Shown: positions 27,272 to 36,167, numbered from the stretch's first letter. The stretch is DNA of 64,000 bases from Ruthenibacterium lactatiformans (GCF_000949455.1 NZ_JXXK01000006.1:62001-126000), one strand, 5' to 3'. The notes: generated by a model not told the origin, from the letters alone. Made by a program: numbers and translations.

Positions 27272-29020
27272 TCACATCCCTCCCGGGCCGCCGCTGGGCA
27301 TGCCGCCGCCACCGGGCATATCGCCGCCCGGCATGCCGCCGCCCATGTCCATGCTGAACATGGCGTTTTCCCCGCTCTGCTGCGCGTCGTCCGCGCCCGC
27401 GGCGGCCGTGGCCGTATCATTGGCGCTCGTCTTTACCTCCATCCCGTCGGAAAGCCCTTCGCCGGAGATCTCAATATAATAATCCGTTTCCATGCCCGTT
27501 TCCACAGGGATGGCCGTGAATTCCGTTTCGCCTCCGCTGCGGGCGTAAACCACGCTGCCGCCGTTTTCGTCCGTGCCCACCGCATCGTAAGGAACGGCAT
27601 AGACGTCCGTCACCTGGGAAAGGATGATCTCCACCTTCGCGGAAAGGCCGATGAGCAGGCCGCTGTCCTTCCCGGTTACGGTCACCTCGGCCCCGAAGCC
27701 AGAGCTGCCGGTACCGCCCTGCGTACTGCCTGTGGAGCCGGAGGTGAGCGAAAGCTGGGACACCGTGCCCGCGATCTCCGTGTCTCCGGTGGCGTCGCTT
27801 TTGATGATGGCCTGCTGGCCCACAGCCACGCTTTTGATATCGTCCTCGTCAATGGTAATGGACACCTTCAAATCGTCGGTGTTCTGGATGACCGCCAACG
27901 CCGTGTTGGAGGTACCGCCGCCCGCGGCCGAGCCAACCGTCGCGTTCAGCGTAGTGATGGTGCCGGACGCACCTGCGGTGATGGTGCAGTCCGCGATCTG
28001 CTCCTCCAGCTCCTCGATCTCATCGCTGGTGCCCGCGTTTTCCAGATTTTCGGCCGCGGTCTCCATGTTTTCCTTAGCCTGCCGGAGGGTTTCCGTAGCC
28101 GTCTCGTAGGTGCTCCTGGCCTGCAGCCAAGCCTGGTCCGCCGCGGCATAGGCCTGATACAGCGCGTCGTAGCCGCTGTTTGCCTTCGCAGTCTTGAGCG
28201 CATCCTCCGCCGCCTGCCGCGCGGCGGACTTCGCGGTGTAATCGCTTTGCGCCGCCGCGGCCGTGTTCTGCGCCGCCGTCAAAGCCGCCGCCGCGTTGTC
28301 CCGGGCCGCCTGCAGCTCCGGGTTGGCGCTGTCCGCATCCAGCGCGGCCTGTGCGGCGTCGCAGGCAGCCTGCGCAGCGGAAAGTGCCGTGTTGGCGTTG
28401 TTCAGCGCCGCGCCCGCCTCCTGCTCCGCCGTCAGAGCCGCGTCGTAGGCGCTCTGATACGACGAAACGGAATTGGCCGCGTTCAGATATTCGGTGTTGC
28501 GCGCCGTTTCCAGCGCCGAAGCCGCACTGGCGTAGGCGTTGTACGCCTCGGTCTGCTTCGCCGCCGCGCTGTTGTAGCTTTCCACGGCCTTATCGTAATT
28601 TTTCTGCGCCGTTTCCCTGCTTTCGGCCAGCGCCTCCTGCCGTTTGGCAAGCTGTTCCTCCAGGTCGGAGGAATCCAGCGTGCAGATGACGTCGCCCTCG
28701 CTTACCGTGTCGCCCACCTGCACAAAGATCTCCTTGACGGGATAGGAGAGCGACGTGGTGACGTTGGCCACGCTTCCGCTCTCCACCGTGCCCGTGACGG
28801 TGATGCTCTCTGACAGCGTGGTTTTTTCCAGCCGGGTGGTGCGCACCGCGTCAGCCATTGCGGGCAGCGCCCCGCCGGCAGGGCGCAGGAAGCGCCAGAC
28901 GCCGAAGCCCAATGCCGCAGCCGCCAAGACGGCCGACACCAGGAGCACACGCTTTTTGGTGAACCGGAACGACCGCAGCCTTTTCCACAGCCGTTTGAAC
29001 CAAAGGCCTGCTTTTCCCAT
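27272..29020 (-). CDS. MacA/HlyD-like efflux adaptor protein with long coiled coil and Gly/Met tail
   Basis: Membrane-fusion-type adaptor of the ABC exporter, 582 residues from ATG 29020 (AAAGGGG ribosome site). It has one N-terminal membrane anchor (about residues 24-45), a biotinyl-lipoyl-like half (VKEIFVQVGDTVSEGDVIC), and a very long Ala-rich coiled-coil hairpin (roughly residues 110-330). The second lipoyl half and a beta-barrel (LKVSITIDEDDIKSVAVGQ) follow. The last ~30 residues are a GGG/PGG/Met-rich tail. The hairpin is longer than in E. coli MacA. No outer-membrane partner would exist in this organism. Confidence 0.88.
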   Translation of the reverse strand: MGKAGLWFKRLWKRLRSFRFTKKRVLLVSAVLAAAALGFGVWRFLRPAGGALPAMADAVRTTRLEKTTLSESITVTGTVESGSVANVTTSLSYPVKEIFVQVGDTVSEGDVICTLDSSDLEEQLAKRQEALAESRETAQKNYDKAVESYNSAAAKQTEAYNAYASAASALETARNTEYLNAANSVSSYQSAYDAALTAEQEAGAALNNANTALSAAQAACDAAQAALDADSANPELQAARDNAAAALTAAQNTAAAAQSDYTAKSAARQAAEDALKTAKANSGYDALYQAYAAADQAWLQARSTYETATETLRQAKENMETAAENLENAGTSDEIEELEEQIADCTITAGASGTITTLNATVGSAAGGGTSNTALAVIQNTDDLKVSITIDEDDIKSVAVGQQAIIKSDATGDTEIAGTVSQLSLTSGSTGSTQGGTGSSGFGAEVTVTGKDSGLLIGLSAKVEIILSQVTDVYAVPYDAVGTDENGGSVVYARSGGETEFTAIPVETGMETDYYIEISGEGLSDGMEVKTSANDTATAAAGADDAQQSGENAMFSMDMGGGMPGGDMPGGGGMPSGGPGGM

Positions 29021-29122
29021 AATAAAACCCCTTTCTTTGTACCGGATCTTTACAAAAAATGGTAAATAAAAAATGTGAAAGGGATGTGTGGAGCAGCGGA
29101 AAGAACGGTGAAAACAACGCGG

Positions 29123-29150
29123 AAAAGCCGCGCCCCAAGGGAGGCGCGGC
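29123..29150 (-). terminator. Intrinsic terminator on the minus strand
   Basis: GCCGCGCC / GGCGCGGC stem followed by TTTT on the minus strand, 29 bp past the end of the small frame at 29179-29385. It insulates the exporter operon from upstream transcription. Confidence 0.6.
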
Positions 29151-29178
29151 CTAAGCGCAAAAGGAGCAGAGCCGCCGG

Positions 29179-29385
29179 TCACGGCGAGGGCGGCGCGCTT
29201 TTCGCACGCGGCAGCTTTACCGCGCATTCACGCTCCGCCCGCCTGAAAAAGCGCGCCAGCGTCGCCGCGGCCGCGGCAGCCACCTCCAGCTCGGCCGCTG
29301 CCTGGGCGCAGGGCAGGCCGTACAGCGGGAACAATGCATCCAGCAGGTTCCAGATGGCCATAGGGCATGCAAAGACGTTTTCCAC
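29179..29385 (-). CDS. Possible small Ala-rich protein of unknown function
   Basis: Up to 68 residues, reading from GTG 29385. It has a short hydrophobic N-terminal part (MAIWNLLDALFPLYGL), an Ala-rich helix (about residues 28-45), a basic patch (RFFRRAER) and a Pro/Ser-rich end. A clear intrinsic terminator follows on the same strand, which is the main reason to list it. The ribosome site is poor. I recognise no family; it may be spurious. Confidence 0.3.
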   Translation of the reverse strand: MENVFACPMAIWNLLDALFPLYGLPCAQAAAELEVAAAAAATLARFFRRAERECAVKLPRAKSAPPSP

Positions 29386-29416
29386 GCCCCCAAAAGGAGC
29401 TTTCGCGCTGGAGGAC

Positions 29417-29445
29417 TTGCTCGAGAAAATAAAAATGTATATACT
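29417..29445 (+). promoter_or_regulatory. Probable promoter of the low-GC membrane protein gene
   Basis: TTGCTC (29417-29422), 17 bp, TATACT (29440-29445), about 78 bp upstream of the GTG start. Confidence 0.45.
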
Positions 29446-29522
29446 CAGTACAAAGAAAAGGAAACAGGTGAGCCCGATGGTGCGGAAATAATAGGCCTAA
29501 AACCCAAAAGGAGGTTCTCTGC

Positions 29523-30131
29523 GTGTCAAAAAATAAGACAGCCAAAGAGAAAAGACCTTGGCATATATTGATTTGGCTTATACTGTATCTTGTTAACCTG
29601 CTTGCAGCCCTGGCCTTCCAATATTTTTTCATTCATACATACTCCGCGCCATTAACAGCGGAAAGTCTCGGGAGCATTTCGTATTTTAACGGGTGCGAAA
29701 TATTGGACATAAGCGGTGAGGGTGTTCCCGATAACAGTTTGATTGGCAAAAGTTCACCGGACTGGATTCTTTATAAAAATCAAGCTGGTGAGACTCATGC
29801 TGTACGGATTGAATGGAATTTATATATGCCAAGATTCAGGATTGAAAAAAACAGTAATACGCTTATTCCAAATGAAGAAAGCTACACCTTTTCAATGCGG
29901 GACTTTTTGGAAAAAAACGAAGTTACTGTTGAAAATCAAGAGGCTATTGTTCAATTAAAGTGGTCCGGATTATTCAGGCAGCAGGGTTATATTCAGGGCA
30001 TACATATGTTAACCGCTTTGGGATTGCTGCTTCTGGAGGCGTGGATTTATCTCCGTATTCAAAAAAACAAAACGCATAATTACAGCAGTTACAACTGTCA
30101 ATTAAACATTTTGAGTAGTAGGATTTGTTAG
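29523..30131 (+). CDS. Orphan membrane protein in a low-GC patch
   Basis: A 202-residue protein starting at GTG 29523 after an AAAGGAGG ribosome site. It has one membrane helix near the N terminus (HILIWLILYLVNLLAALAF, about residues 14-36) and one near the C terminus (MLTALGLLLLEAWIYL, about 162-180). The intervening ~120 residues are polar and would lie outside the cell. Codon use is clearly AT-richer than its neighbours, which suggests recent transfer. I recognise no family or function. A decayed, AT-rich region follows it. Confidence 0.7.
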   Translation: MSKNKTAKEKRPWHILIWLILYLVNLLAALAFQYFFIHTYSAPLTAESLGSISYFNGCEILDISGEGVPDNSLIGKSSPDWILYKNQAGETHAVRIEWNLYMPRFRIEKNSNTLIPNEESYTFSMRDFLEKNEVTVENQEAIVQLKWSGLFRQQGYIQGIHMLTALGLLLLEAWIYLRIQKNKTHNYSSYNCQLNILSSRIC

Positions 30132-30175
30132 GAGCAATCATTCATCTTATTACTAAATCACAAATTTTGGCACAA

Positions 30176-30313
30176 TGACCATCGTAAAAGCAAATATGCA
30201 TAAGCATGATACAAAAGCAAGAGAATCGGCATCAAGCGCCGCATACTATACCTTTGTGGCATACTTCGTTGACGGTTTTGGCAGTCTGTATGGAAGTCCC
30301 TTGCGAATCTAAC
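30176..30313 (+). CDS. Possible 45-residue peptide, or fragment of a decayed gene
   Basis: An ATG frame of 45 codons reading MTIVKANMHKHDTKAR then ESASSAAYYTFVAYF and ending SLYGSPLRI. It has no ribosome site, and it lies in AT-rich DNA after the orphan membrane protein. It could be the remnant of a transferred gene or a small peptide. Support is weak. Confidence 0.15.
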
Positions 30314-30385
30314 GGTAGGAAACAATAATTTCTCTTAGTGTGCAACTTAGCTGCTTCACAAAATTGTATATATTAACCATCTAAT

Positions 30386-30420
30386 AAAGCACGGCAACTC
30401 AAAATGAGTTGCCGTGCTTT
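30386..30420. terminator. Perfect hairpin terminator in the low-GC patch
   Basis: A 15-bp perfect stem AAAGCACGGCAACTC / GAGTTGCCGTGCTTT with loop AAAAT. A- and T-rich ends make it bidirectional. Confidence 0.7.
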
Positions 30421-30783
30421 AATTGGGTAAGCGATAGAAACAGCCTCAATGGAAATCTTTAGGCAGGTTGTTCATATTCTTCTTGTTTACCCCATTGAAC
30501 GCTAACGAATATGGCGCAACGATAAGTGCAAAATTCTTCAAATAAAAGCCAGACAAAAGAGCCACGGTTTATTGCCGCCTTTCAGTATGGCGTGTTGCAG
30601 CTTTGTTCCGTCAGAGTTCTGCAATCATATCTCTTTCTTTTGGGCGAAACTTTTCCGCCTTATCCCAACGGATAAGCTACTTGCACCACAGGATATCACC
30701 AGGGATGGCGCTTGATGCCGTTTTATGAGCAGCTATGCGAAAAGACGCTTTTTGCCGTTTCCCTCCGGCGGGCCGCTGCCCGC
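30421..30783. other. AT-rich non-coding stretch, probably decayed transferred DNA
   Basis: No intact frame is supported. Read on the minus strand, short protein-like pieces appear (for example KFRPKERDMIAEL and LKGGNKPWLFCL) broken by stops. The base composition matches the preceding orphan gene and not the alpha-glucosidase that follows. Confidence 0.4.
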
Positions 30784-32679
30784 TCACAGCACCTCGTATA
30801 CGTTTGCCTCATAGGGGCGCAGCACGGGCGCTTCCTCGGCATAATTACCGATTCGCTTTGCCTGTGCGCCGGAGAGCGGCGCCGGGCGCGGCGTCTGGTG
30901 GGCCGTCAGGTTGCATTCCACATAAAACTTTCTGCCGTCCAGCACACGGAAATAGCAGAACACATCCGCATGCCTTTTCGTCTTTAAAAACACGGGACGG
31001 AACGCGCCGTATACCAGCGCCGGGTTTTCCCGCCGCAGCGCGATCAGCTTCTTATAATAATGGAACACCGAATCCGGGTCCCGCATCTCGTCGGCGGCAT
31101 TGCACGTCTGCCAGCCGTCCGCCATGCGCAGCCAGGGCGTTCCTGCGGTAAAGCCGCCGTTGGGCCCCGCGTTCCATGGCATGGGCGCGCGGGCATGGTC
31201 CCGCGTACCGGCCAGGATGCGCTTCCACGCTTCCTCCGACGGCATTTTGCCGCACAGCTCCTGGTACAGGTTGCGGCTCTCCACGTCGTTGATCTCGTTG
31301 ATGGATGCAAAATCCACATTGGCAAGGCCCAGCTCCTGCCCCTGATAGATGAACGGAGTGCCCTTGAGCGTGAGCTGAAGCGTCGCCAGCAGCTTTGCCA
31401 GCGGCGCGCGCACAGCCGGGTCCGGATTCACTTTGCTCACCATGCGCGGGTTGTCGTGGTTTTCAAAAAACAGGCTCATCCAGCAGTTGTCACCGTAATT
31501 CTGCTGCCAGTCCAACAGGTATTTTTTCAGGTAGCGCAGGTCGTACCGGTAATCGTCAAAGCGGGTCTTGCCCGGGTTCTCCAGCGCGTCGAAGTTGAAC
31601 ACCATGTCCAGCTCCGCGCGGCTCTCCGCGGTGAGCATTTTGGACATCTGCATGCCCAGGCCCGCCGTCTCGCCCACAGTGACGGCGTCGTAACGGCCAA
31701 AGCTCTCCCGCCGCATCTCTGCCAGATATTCGTGCAGGCGCGGGCCGTAAAAATAATGCTCGATGCCCCGCAGGCCGATGGCTCCCGCCAACGCCTCGCT
31801 GCCGTCAGCCAGGCCGTCCTTAGAGATCAGGTTGATGACGTCCATGCGGAAACCGTCCACGCCCTTGGCCAGCCACCAGTCGATCATGTCATAGACCTCG
31901 CGGCGCAGCGCGGGGTTATCCCAGTTCAGGTCCATCTGCTTTTTGCTGAACAGGTGCAGCGCCCATTCGTCCCGTTCGGGATAGTAATTCCACGCGGGGC
32001 CGGAAAAAAAGCTCACCCAGTTGTTCGGCTCTTTTCCGTCCCTGCCTTTGTGCCAGATGTAATAGTCCCGGCAGGGACCGTCGGGGTCGCGCAGGGAACT
32101 TTGGAACCAGGGGTGCTCGTCGGAGGTGTGGTTCACCACAAGGTCCATGATAAGCTTCATGCCGTTCGCATGTGCCTCAGCCAGCAGGGCGTCGAAATCC
32201 TCCATGGTGCCGAACTCGGCCATGATTTTCCGGTAATCCCGGATGTCATAGCCGTTGTCGTCGTTGGGGGAATCGTATACGGGCGAGAGCCACAGCAGAT
32301 TTACGCCCAGTTCCTTCAGATAGGGCAGCTTTTCGCGGATGCCCCGCAGATCGCCCACGCCGTCGCCGTTTGAGTCCGCAAAGCTGCGGGGATAGATCTG
32401 GTAGGCCACGGCCTCCTTCCACCATTTGCGGGTGATGCCGCCTGTGGGCGCGGGCGGCGTCTGCGTTTCATGGTTCAGCAGGCCCAGCAGGGAATCCACC
32501 AGGCTGTCGTCCAGCCTGCCCGGCGCCAGCTTCTGCAAAGCGCGCAGTGAAAGGCGGCGCACCACAGGGTTGGCGACGGCCTTTTCCGGAAGGCCCGTCT
32601 GCAAAAGCAGCGTATGGATGATGTCGTGCCCAATGGGCGTCGCATAGATCTCGCCGATGCGGCTGTCCCGTGTCAGCAT
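30784..32679 (-). CDS. GH13 alpha-glucosidase (oligo-1,6-glucosidase-like) with N-terminal extension
   Basis: Cytoplasmic retaining glucosidase that would cleave alpha-linked glucose from short malto- or isomalto-oligosaccharides. GH13 regions: LMDLVVNHTSDEHPW (region I), GFRMDVINLIS with the nucleophile Asp (II), VTVGETAG with the acid/base Glu (III), and FFENHDNPR (IV). DGVGDLRGI is also typical. ATG at 32679 follows an AAGGAGG ribosome site. The first ~75 residues (MLTRDSRIGEIYATPIGHDI...) are outside the usual GH13 fold and look like a separate helical module. The upstream gene encodes an aldose epimerase, which fits sugar release and mutarotation. Confidence 0.93.
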   Translation of the reverse strand: MLTRDSRIGEIYATPIGHDIIHTLLLQTGLPEKAVANPVVRRLSLRALQKLAPGRLDDSLVDSLLGLLNHETQTPPAPTGGITRKWWKEAVAYQIYPRSFADSNGDGVGDLRGIREKLPYLKELGVNLLWLSPVYDSPNDDNGYDIRDYRKIMAEFGTMEDFDALLAEAHANGMKLIMDLVVNHTSDEHPWFQSSLRDPDGPCRDYYIWHKGRDGKEPNNWVSFFSGPAWNYYPERDEWALHLFSKKQMDLNWDNPALRREVYDMIDWWLAKGVDGFRMDVINLISKDGLADGSEALAGAIGLRGIEHYFYGPRLHEYLAEMRRESFGRYDAVTVGETAGLGMQMSKMLTAESRAELDMVFNFDALENPGKTRFDDYRYDLRYLKKYLLDWQQNYGDNCWMSLFFENHDNPRMVSKVNPDPAVRAPLAKLLATLQLTLKGTPFIYQGQELGLANVDFASINEINDVESRNLYQELCGKMPSEEAWKRILAGTRDHARAPMPWNAGPNGGFTAGTPWLRMADGWQTCNAADEMRDPDSVFHYYKKLIALRRENPALVYGAFRPVFLKTKRHADVFCYFRVLDGRKFYVECNLTAHQTPRPAPLSGAQAKRIGNYAEEAPVLRPYEANVYEVL

Positions 32680-32732
32680 AAACAAACCTCCTTCGGCGCG
32701 GCCGTGCCGCGTGCTTCCAATAAACGCGCGCC

Positions 32733-33614
32733 TCACCGTGCGAACGTCATCGCAAGGCCGGTGCTCCAGCTTTCGCCAGGCGCAAGGCGCACCGTGTCGG
32801 GCTTTTCCTCCCAGATGCCGCTGGCCGTGCGCGCGTCCGGCAAGCCGTGCCACGGCTCGATGCACACATAGCGGACAGGGCCTTTTGCGCTCCACATCAG
32901 CACATAGGGGTAGCCTTCGATCCCCACGCTCACGCGGCGGCCCGTCTCTTTTTCCACAATGGAAAGGCTCCCGGCCGTCAGCCGGGAAAAGCAGGTGCTG
33001 TCGTGGTCGAACATGCCGTCATGCAGCGGAATGTCTGTCTCACTTTCAAAATAAACACGGGTCGCGCCCGTCACAAGGCCGTCGTCCTCCCCGGTTTCGA
33101 TGACGGTGGGCGTCTGCGGCGTATCGAACCGCAGCACGTAGTCCCCCGCCTTATGCGCCGCGTCGAACGGGCACAGAAACGCGGGATGGTACCCGAAGGC
33201 GAAGGGCATCACCTCGCCGCCGTCGTTCTCCACACGGATGTCGTGGTGCACCGTCACGCCCTCCAGCCGGAAAGTGGAAAACAGCTTGAATGCAAACGGG
33301 AATTTTTCCATCGTCAGCACATTTGCCTCCAGGCACAGCGTCACGCTGTCCCCGCTCTGTTCCACCAGCGCGTGCTCCATATCCCGGGCAAAGCCGTGCT
33401 GGCCGCCCTCATAGGACACGCCGTTGTGGGTGAACGCGCCGCCCTTCAGCCGCCCGCAGTAGGGGAACAGAATAGGCGCATGCCGGTTCCACACAGCTGG
33501 GTCCGCCTGCCAGAGCATCTCCTCGCCCGTTTCCTTTTTCACCACGCTGCACAGCTCAGCGCCCCTGCTCTGCACCCGCACGCACAAAAAATTATTTTCA
33601 ATCGTAAATTCCAT
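32733..33614 (-). CDS. Aldose 1-epimerase family protein
   Basis: A 293-residue cytoplasmic enzyme expected to interconvert alpha and beta anomers of a free sugar. Marks are the beta-sandwich start FTIENNFLCVRVQSRGAEL, PILFPYCGRLKGG, HGFARDMEH with the catalytic His, FGYHPAFLCPFD with the second His, and VCIEPWHGLPD with the catalytic Glu. This is the YihR/LacX-like branch. ATG at 33614 has a GGAGGG ribosome site. It precedes the alpha-glucosidase by 53 bp in the same transcript. Confidence 0.9.
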   Translation of the reverse strand: MEFTIENNFLCVRVQSRGAELCSVVKKETGEEMLWQADPAVWNRHAPILFPYCGRLKGGAFTHNGVSYEGGQHGFARDMEHALVEQSGDSVTLCLEANVLTMEKFPFAFKLFSTFRLEGVTVHHDIRVENDGGEVMPFAFGYHPAFLCPFDAAHKAGDYVLRFDTPQTPTVIETGEDDGLVTGATRVYFESETDIPLHDGMFDHDSTCFSRLTAGSLSIVEKETGRRVSVGIEGYPYVLMWSAKGPVRYVCIEPWHGLPDARTASGIWEEKPDTVRLAPGESWSTGLAMTFAR

Positions 33615-33653
33615 AAACGCCCTCCGTTCGCTCCAAGATTCGGGTCTAAAACC

Positions 33654-33682
33654 AGTATATCCCAAACAACGGCAAAAAGGAA
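33654..33682 (-). promoter_or_regulatory. Possible promoter of the epimerase/alpha-glucosidase pair
   Basis: Minus strand: TTCCTT (33682-33677), 17 bp, TATACT (33659-33654), 40 bp before the epimerase start. Confidence 0.4.
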
Positions 33683-33746
33683 GAGGGAGCCCGGGTGTCA
33701 GCACAGGTTTTCAAAGAATATCCTAAGACAAGAAAGGAGTGTTTGT

Positions 33747-34535
33747 ATGAACTCTGACAAACAAGGCCGCGCCATGTGCGCATGCGGCGGCAGCAGCGGT
33801 GCCGCTCCGGGTGCGGAGCCCGCCGCCGCTGTGCCGCAGTGCAGGTGCCGCACCGCACCCCGCGCGCCTTCACCCGCTCAAAACATCACCGCCGCCATCG
33901 CCGCGGCGGACCTTACCGGCACAGGCTTTCTGCGCCTGCGCAGCTTCGCCGCCAGCAACGCGCAGCCCGTGCCTGACGTCATCGTCACCATATCCCAGCG
34001 TTCCGGCACCGGAATCCCGGACAAAACCGTCACCACCGGTCCCGAGGCATTGTCCGACGACGTTGCCATCGCCTGCCCGCCCCGCTCTTACTCCCTGGAC
34101 GAAAACAACCGTACCGTCCTGCCCTATGCCGTGGTGGACGTGACCGCCGAGCATGAGGGCTATGACCCCGTGCATGTGGCGGGTGTGCAGGTATTCGACG
34201 GTGAGGTAAGCCTGCTGGAACTGCTCATGATTCCTGTGGAGGAGGACGAAACGGCCGCCTACACCGTGCGCAGTCTCCCTGAGGATTTCGATATCCCCAC
34301 GCACAAGCTGTTCGAGGGCGGCGAATCCTCCGGCCCCACCCCGCTGTCTGCCTGCCGCCCGCGCATTCTGGACCAGCCCATCATCCCCGAAAAGATCATG
34401 GTACACCTGGGCCGCCCCTCGGCCAATGTGCAGAACGTGACGGTATCGTTCCGCGATTACATCAAAAACGTCGCCTCCAGCGAGGTATATCCCACCTGGG
34501 TAGGCTCAACCAACCCCACAATTCCGGGCCTTTAA
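33747..34535 (+). pseudogene. 5' part of a SleC-like (SpoIID / peptidoglycan-binding) spore protein gene, interrupted after Tyr-Pro-Thr-Trp
   Basis: A 262-codon frame with an AAAGGAG ribosome site. After a Cys/Ala/Pro-rich start it has a beta-sandwich-like region (GFLRLRSFAASNAQPVPDV; PYAVVDVTAEHEGYDP; VQVFDGEVSLLELLMIP). It then runs into the family stretch NVTVSFRDYIKNVASSEVYP-TW, with Trp at residue 251 (34497-34499). From memory of clostridial homologues, this motif continues with PE..LRANI and then SpoIID and peptidoglycan-binding domains, as in SleC-type cortex-lytic proteins. Here it changes to 11 unrelated codons (VGSTNPTIPGL) and stops 12 bp before a serine recombinase gene. The 3' half is not elsewhere in the window. 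Confidence 0.75.
34490..34510. other. Probable element boundary (att-like junction) inside the spore gene
   Basis: Homology to the spore-protein family ends at the Trp codon 34497-34499 (context CCCACCTGG, then GTAGGC). Insertion by the adjacent large serine recombinase is the simplest explanation. The matching right junction was not found in the window, so the exact crossover bases are unknown. Confidence 0.5.
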
Positions 34536-34547
34536 AGCCCCTTTTGT

Positions 34548-36134
34548 TCAAAACTTCCAGTCAATTTCAATTTTCCGGGTGTTTTCCATGACATCGGGAG
34601 GGTACACTACTACTTTTCTAATCAGCAGGCAGGCCAGCTCACGGTCCAACGCTTTTATTTCCCCGGCTGCATTGAAGCAATGCTCCAGCGTTTTTTTCTG
34701 CCCTGGCGTGTTCGCTGCCCGCGCCAGGGCGTCTTCCAACAGCACGCACCTTTTTTCAAGGCGATCTGCTTCGTCCAAAAAAGCACGGTTCATCTGCGCA
34801 AACTGCGCGGAGCTGACGGTCCCGCTGCTTTTATCCAGATACAGTTCCTGCATTGCTTTCCGGCGGCGCTGTATTTCCGCCTTCAGACGTTCCAATTCCT
34901 CACGTTTCGCTTGGCGGCACTGCTCCGCTTCTGATTTTATCTGTTCCGCTTCAAACCATTCCGGCTTCAGATGCCCAGCGATATGGAAGCGCGTCCGCTC
35001 CAGTACCAGCTCCTGCAGCTGCTCCATCGGCATATAGTTCTGCCCCGGACAGCGTGTTTTGTCCCGCTGTGAAGTGCGGCAGCGAAAGTAGCGGTTCGCC
35101 TTTCCTGTTTTTTTGCCGGCGCAGCCCGAAGCGGTCTGCTCCATCGTGCAACCGCATATCCCGCAAACCACCTTCCCCGCCAGTGGATTTACTGTGCCCC
35201 GGCCTCCGCCCCGGGCATGCGCGCGCAACATCTGCTGCACACGCTCAAAACTATCCCGTTCGATGATCCCTTCGTGCGTGCCTGGCACAACGATCCAATC
35301 TTTTTTCGGGATCCACACGGTCTTTTTCGATTTATAGCTCACCTTTTTGTGTCTTCCCTGTTCCATATCTCCGGCATAGCTTCGGTTGGTCAGCATACGG
35401 TAAATCGTCGCCTTTCCCCACAGATCCTCATTTTTGTAGCGCGCGGGCCTTTTCCATACAACACCATGCTCCCGCTTATACTGTGTCGGCGAAGGTACGC
35501 ATTCCTCGTTCAGTATTCTCGCAATGCGGGTCGTTCCGTTGCCCGCCAGATAAAGTGCGAAGATACGCTTTACCACCTCTGCTGCTTCCGGGTCGATCAC
35601 CAGATGATTCTTGTCCGCCGGGTCTTTCTGATACCCATACAAAGCGGAAGAACCGATAAATTTTCCTTCCCTGCGTTTGTGGGACAATACGGAACGGACA
35701 TTATTGGACAGATCCTCCAGATACCACTCATTGACAAGGCCATTGATCTGGCGGCTTTTTTTGTTTGCCTCGTCCGCAGTGTCCACATGGTCCACGATGG
35801 CAATGAAGCGAACGCCCCATTCAATAAATTTCCCATGCAGATATTTTTCCACCAATTCCATATCACGCGTAAAGCGCGACTGTGTTTTTGCCAGAATGAC
35901 ATCAAATTTGTGCTGGCCGGCCGCTTCAATCATCCGGTTGAAAGCCGGACGGGCGCGGTCAACGCCCGAATAATCCTCATCGCAGTAGATCTGATAAATA
36001 TCGTATCCCTTTTCGACCGCATAATGGATCAGCATGGATTTCTGGTTTTGGATGCTCTCCGATTCTCTCCCACTTCCGTCTTTTTCTAATTCCTCATCCT
36101 CCTTGCTCAACCGGCAGTAAATTGCAGCTTTCAT
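34548..36134 (-). CDS. Large serine recombinase (site-specific integrase/excisionase)
   Basis: Catalyses integration or excision of the DNA element it borders. It has 528 residues. The resolvase domain (1-150) starts MKAAIYCRLSKEDEE with nucleophile Ser10 and has LAKTQSRFTRDMELVE. The recombinase domain (about 155-300) includes GYQKDP and YRMLTNRSYAGDM. The zinc ribbon has Cys324, Cys327, Cys352 and Cys362. A Glu/Lys-rich coiled coil follows (about 385-490). Codon use is less GC-rich than neighbouring genes. It faces the truncated spore gene, 12 bp apart and convergent, like SpoIVCA beside the 5' half of sigK in skin. Confidence 0.95.
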   Translation of the reverse strand: MKAAIYCRLSKEDEELEKDGSGRESESIQNQKSMLIHYAVEKGYDIYQIYCDEDYSGVDRARPAFNRMIEAAGQHKFDVILAKTQSRFTRDMELVEKYLHGKFIEWGVRFIAIVDHVDTADEANKKSRQINGLVNEWYLEDLSNNVRSVLSHKRREGKFIGSSALYGYQKDPADKNHLVIDPEAAEVVKRIFALYLAGNGTTRIARILNEECVPSPTQYKREHGVVWKRPARYKNEDLWGKATIYRMLTNRSYAGDMEQGRHKKVSYKSKKTVWIPKKDWIVVPGTHEGIIERDSFERVQQMLRAHARGGGRGTVNPLAGKVVCGICGCTMEQTASGCAGKKTGKANRYFRCRTSQRDKTRCPGQNYMPMEQLQELVLERTRFHIAGHLKPEWFEAEQIKSEAEQCRQAKREELERLKAEIQRRRKAMQELYLDKSSGTVSSAQFAQMNRAFLDEADRLEKRCVLLEDALARAANTPGQKKTLEHCFNAAGEIKALDRELACLLIRKVVVYPPDVMENTRKIEIDWKF

Positions 36135-36167
36135 CGTTCACCCTGCCTTTCGTTGCAGCCGCTGTAC

